DNA of 64,000 nt from Gammaproteobacteria bacterium (lineage in GTDB: Bacteria; Pseudomonadota; Gammaproteobacteria; Pseudomonadales; Azotimanducaceae), in contig JAAXKB010000039.1 in NCBI GenBank assembly GCA_012269545.1, forward strand, positions 91,670-155,669, in the 5' to 3' direction. Below the pieces are notes generated by a model. It did no database searches. It was not told the DNA's origin and saw only the letters and a list, made by a program, of their open reading frames with translations. The position numbers were made by a program, and so were the translations under genes. How positions within the stretch are numbered: position 1 is the first letter of the stretch; each line of letters begins with the position of its first letter. Of the stretch, positions 62,446-64,000 are shown one piece after another.

Positions 62446-63000
62446 CTAGGACGCCTTTACCATAAAAAATGGCCGCAGATCCTCGCTAAACAGCCTGCAT
62501 GATCTAGTAACCCTGTAGGTATAAACCATGCAGGGTTCCCCGGCATAGACGCCCTCGCCCATCACCCAATGGTTGTCTATTAGACTGTTGGGGAACACGT
62601 TGGGGTTTAACGAAGGATTTATGCACTGGTCTTGCGCCAGTGCGAGGAACTCACCGCCGGTGGGCACGCGCCAAGAGTCTCCCGACTTTTCAGCTATCTC
62701 GTCCAAGTAAGCGTCTACCTCTGACCAAGCCAACCGCTCAGGCACGCCCACGCACCCACGTTCGGTGTAACGCTGGCCAACAGCGCATCGATACCATTCC
62801 AGCTGAGTCTGAGGATCAAATACGATGCCATTTCCCCGGTCTTCAAAGCGCCCCATGTCGCCTGCTTCGATATGCTCCGTACAGGAGACAGTGACCCGCG
62901 AGAAATCACAACCAGCGAGCATCACAGCGACCACCAGCGTGCTAATCCAGCCTAAATACTGATCCCTCTGCCTGCCAGTTAGCGTGCACATATTCGTCAT
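62446..63000 (-). CDS. DUF1566-like putative lipoprotein
   Basis: A 184-residue predicted lipoprotein: lipobox VMLAGC near residue 31 after a hydrophobic segment. The rest reads GIVFDPQTQLEWYRCAVGQRY, then AWSEVDAYLDEIAEKSGDSWRVPTGGEFLAL, the pattern of DUF1566 (Lcl C-terminal-like) domains, with several Cys that may pair. Function unknown. It lies on the opposite strand between fliS and pomA and converges on fliS across 8 nt. Confidence 0.75.
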   Translation of the reverse strand: MTNMCTLTGRQRDQYLGWISTLVVAVMLAGCDFSRVTVSCTEHIEAGDMGRFEDRGNGIVFDPQTQLEWYRCAVGQRYTERGCVGVPERLAWSEVDAYLDEIAEKSGDSWRVPTGGEFLALAQDQCINPSLNPNVFPNSLIDNHWVMGEGVYAGEPCMVYTYRVTRSCRLFSEDLRPFFMVKAS

Positions 63001-63043
63001 TTCACCGTTTATCCAATTCGTAACCGATACGAGGCGCCCCGTT

Positions 63044-63070
63044 TAAAGTATATGCGCTATCAACCGATTG
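63044..63070 (+). promoter_or_regulatory. Sigma-28 promoter of pomA
   Basis: TAAAG, 15 nt after TAAA, then ACCGATTG. About 50 nt of leader precede the pomA ATG. Confidence 0.75.
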
Positions 63071-63128
63071 TTTACATGTAATTTATGACGGAGAATCCGT
63101 CTGGCGTTATCACAACTGTGGGAATCAA

Positions 63129-63893
63129 ATGGATATTGCAACAGTCATCGGACTTGTAGCTTCAGTAGGCTTAATTGTTTGGTCGATGGACAACGCGGCA
63201 GGCATCAACGCCTTTATCGACGTAACCTCAATCGCCATTGTTTTAGGCGGCTCAATACTGGTACTGCTGATGCGGTCTCGCTTGAATGACTTTATCGCTA
63301 TGTGGTCCAAGGTCATCATGAAGACGATTTTCGTCGGAGTAGACAAACCTGCCGACCTTATTGAGCAAATCATTGAAATGGCAAACATCGCGCGCAAGGA
63401 CGGACTGATCGCGCTGGAGGGCCAAGACATCAAAAATCAGTACTTGGCAAAGGGCATAGGCCTTTTGGTTGACAGTACGCCGCCTGACATCATCGAGTCC
63501 AGTTTGGACAACGAACTGGCATTAATGAAATCCCGTCACACCAATGCGGCCATGATGTGGCGCTCTTGGGCCGACATTGCGCCCGCTATGGGCATGATCG
63601 GTACCCTTGTAGGGTTGGTCGGCATGCTACAGAACATGAGTGATCCTAAGGCCATTGGTCCGGCGATGGCTATTGCGCTGTTAACCACTCTCTACGGCGC
63701 TTTTTTTGCGAACGTGCTCGCCAAACCCATCGCTGAGAAGCTTGAAGGTTATTCGACCGACGAGGCGGAGAACTGTGAACTCATTGTTGAGGGTATTATG
63801 GGCATTCAAAGCGGCATGAACCCGCGCTCACTGTCTGATTTGCTGGCAACTCGGCTTGCACCGGATGCCCGCTCAGCCCTAGAAGGCGCGTAG
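63129..63893 (+). CDS. pomA: Flagellar motor stator protein PomA (MotA family)
   Basis: A 254-aa membrane protein with four helices. The N-terminus MDIATVIGLVASVGLIVWSM, the cytoplasmic loop with the torque-related Arg and Glu (ARKDGLIALEG), and the helix-3 start WADIAPAMGMIGTLVGLVGML with the conserved Pro are typical of the PomA group, which usually uses sodium ions. Ion choice is an inference. It is followed by a motB/pomB gene after 13 nt. Confidence 0.92.
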   Translation: MDIATVIGLVASVGLIVWSMDNAAGINAFIDVTSIAIVLGGSILVLLMRSRLNDFIAMWSKVIMKTIFVGVDKPADLIEQIIEMANIARKDGLIALEGQDIKNQYLAKGIGLLVDSTPPDIIESSLDNELALMKSRHTNAAMMWRSWADIAPAMGMIGTLVGLVGMLQNMSDPKAIGPAMAIALLTTLYGAFFANVLAKPIAEKLEGYSTDEAENCELIVEGIMGIQSGMNPRSLSDLLATRLAPDARSALEGA

Positions 63894-63906
63894 AGGCCGC
63901 CATCCA

Positions 63907-64000
63907 ATGGCTGAGGCACAACTAGCAAACGGTGAGAGCGATCCAGATCTGATCGATGACAATGCCGGTGAAAACGAGCCGCCGGCAGAGCCGCCCCCGC
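63907..64000 (+). CDS. motB: MotB/PomB stator protein, 5' part
   Basis: The ATG at 63907 opens a frame reading MAEAQLANGESDPDLIDD and then a Pro-rich stretch that runs off the window. The membrane helix with the ion-binding Asp is not in view, so the call rests mainly on position directly after pomA and the acidic, Pro-containing start. Not listed in the ORF track. Confidence 0.7.
   Translation, partial: MAEAQLANGESDPDLIDDNAGENEPPAEPPP

Overview
The window is chromosomal DNA of a motile, probably marine gammaproteobacterium. Gene content points there (SlmA, RpoH next to ftsYEX, cysteine-free L33, algC-argB, rpoZ-spoT, TRAP and SDF organic-acid transporters, a sodium-type stator). The flagellar layout resembles the Pseudomonas/Vibrio polar type. 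Genus and family cannot be fixed from the sequence alone. I see no tRNA or rRNA genes, CRISPR arrays or insertion sequences. The ORF track counts GTG and TTG starts as M, so many starts were re-chosen here.

Positions 1-31,350 are mostly conserved housekeeping genes: rdgB (partial)-hemW, trmB, a DUF423 protein, rpoH, ftsYEX, rsmD, coaD, mutM-rpmG-rpmB, radC, coaBC-algC-argB-slmA, pyrE, rph, yicC, gmk-rpoZ-spoT-ridA-recG, an SDF symporter, rubredoxin, ubiA, a TRAP transporter split around an enoyl-CoA hydratase-like gene, and uvrD. The notable feature is a perfect CIRCE (HrcA) operator in the rpoH leader.

Positions 31,451-50,784 hold the basal-body and export genes on the minus strand: flrC-like, fliEFGHIJ, fliKLMNO, fliPQR-flhB, then three membrane proteins of unknown function. 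Canonical -24/-12 (sigma-54) promoters precede flrC, fliK and fliP, so the cluster divides into three units. A lytic transglycosylase gene on the opposite strand sits between fliO and fliP. The two sigma-54 activators are unusual. The FleQ-like one has no N-terminal domain and lacks two c-di-GMP contacts. The FlrC-like one has a receiver domain without its phosphorylation site, and there is no FleS/FlrB kinase gene between them.

Positions 52,519-61,449 read rightwards: fliD, a small membrane protein, and four flagellins in the order long-short-short-long (723, 272, 271 and 495 aa). Each flagellin has its own sigma-28 promoter with the local form CTAAAG-N14-CCCGA. The gaps between flagellins carry clustered TTGCCG/CGGCAA motifs and a CTTTAGC motif. 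The 3' UTR of flagellin A contains 21 nt perfectly complementary to the ribosome-binding site of flagellin D. Read as DNA, the same match is a 21-bp inverted repeat enclosing flagellins B and C and the flagellin D promoter. This RNA-pairing or inversion architecture is the best candidate for an undescribed system here. The window ends with flaG, fliS, a DUF1566-like lipoprotein, pomA and the start of a motB/pomB gene; fliS and pomA also have sigma-28 promoters.
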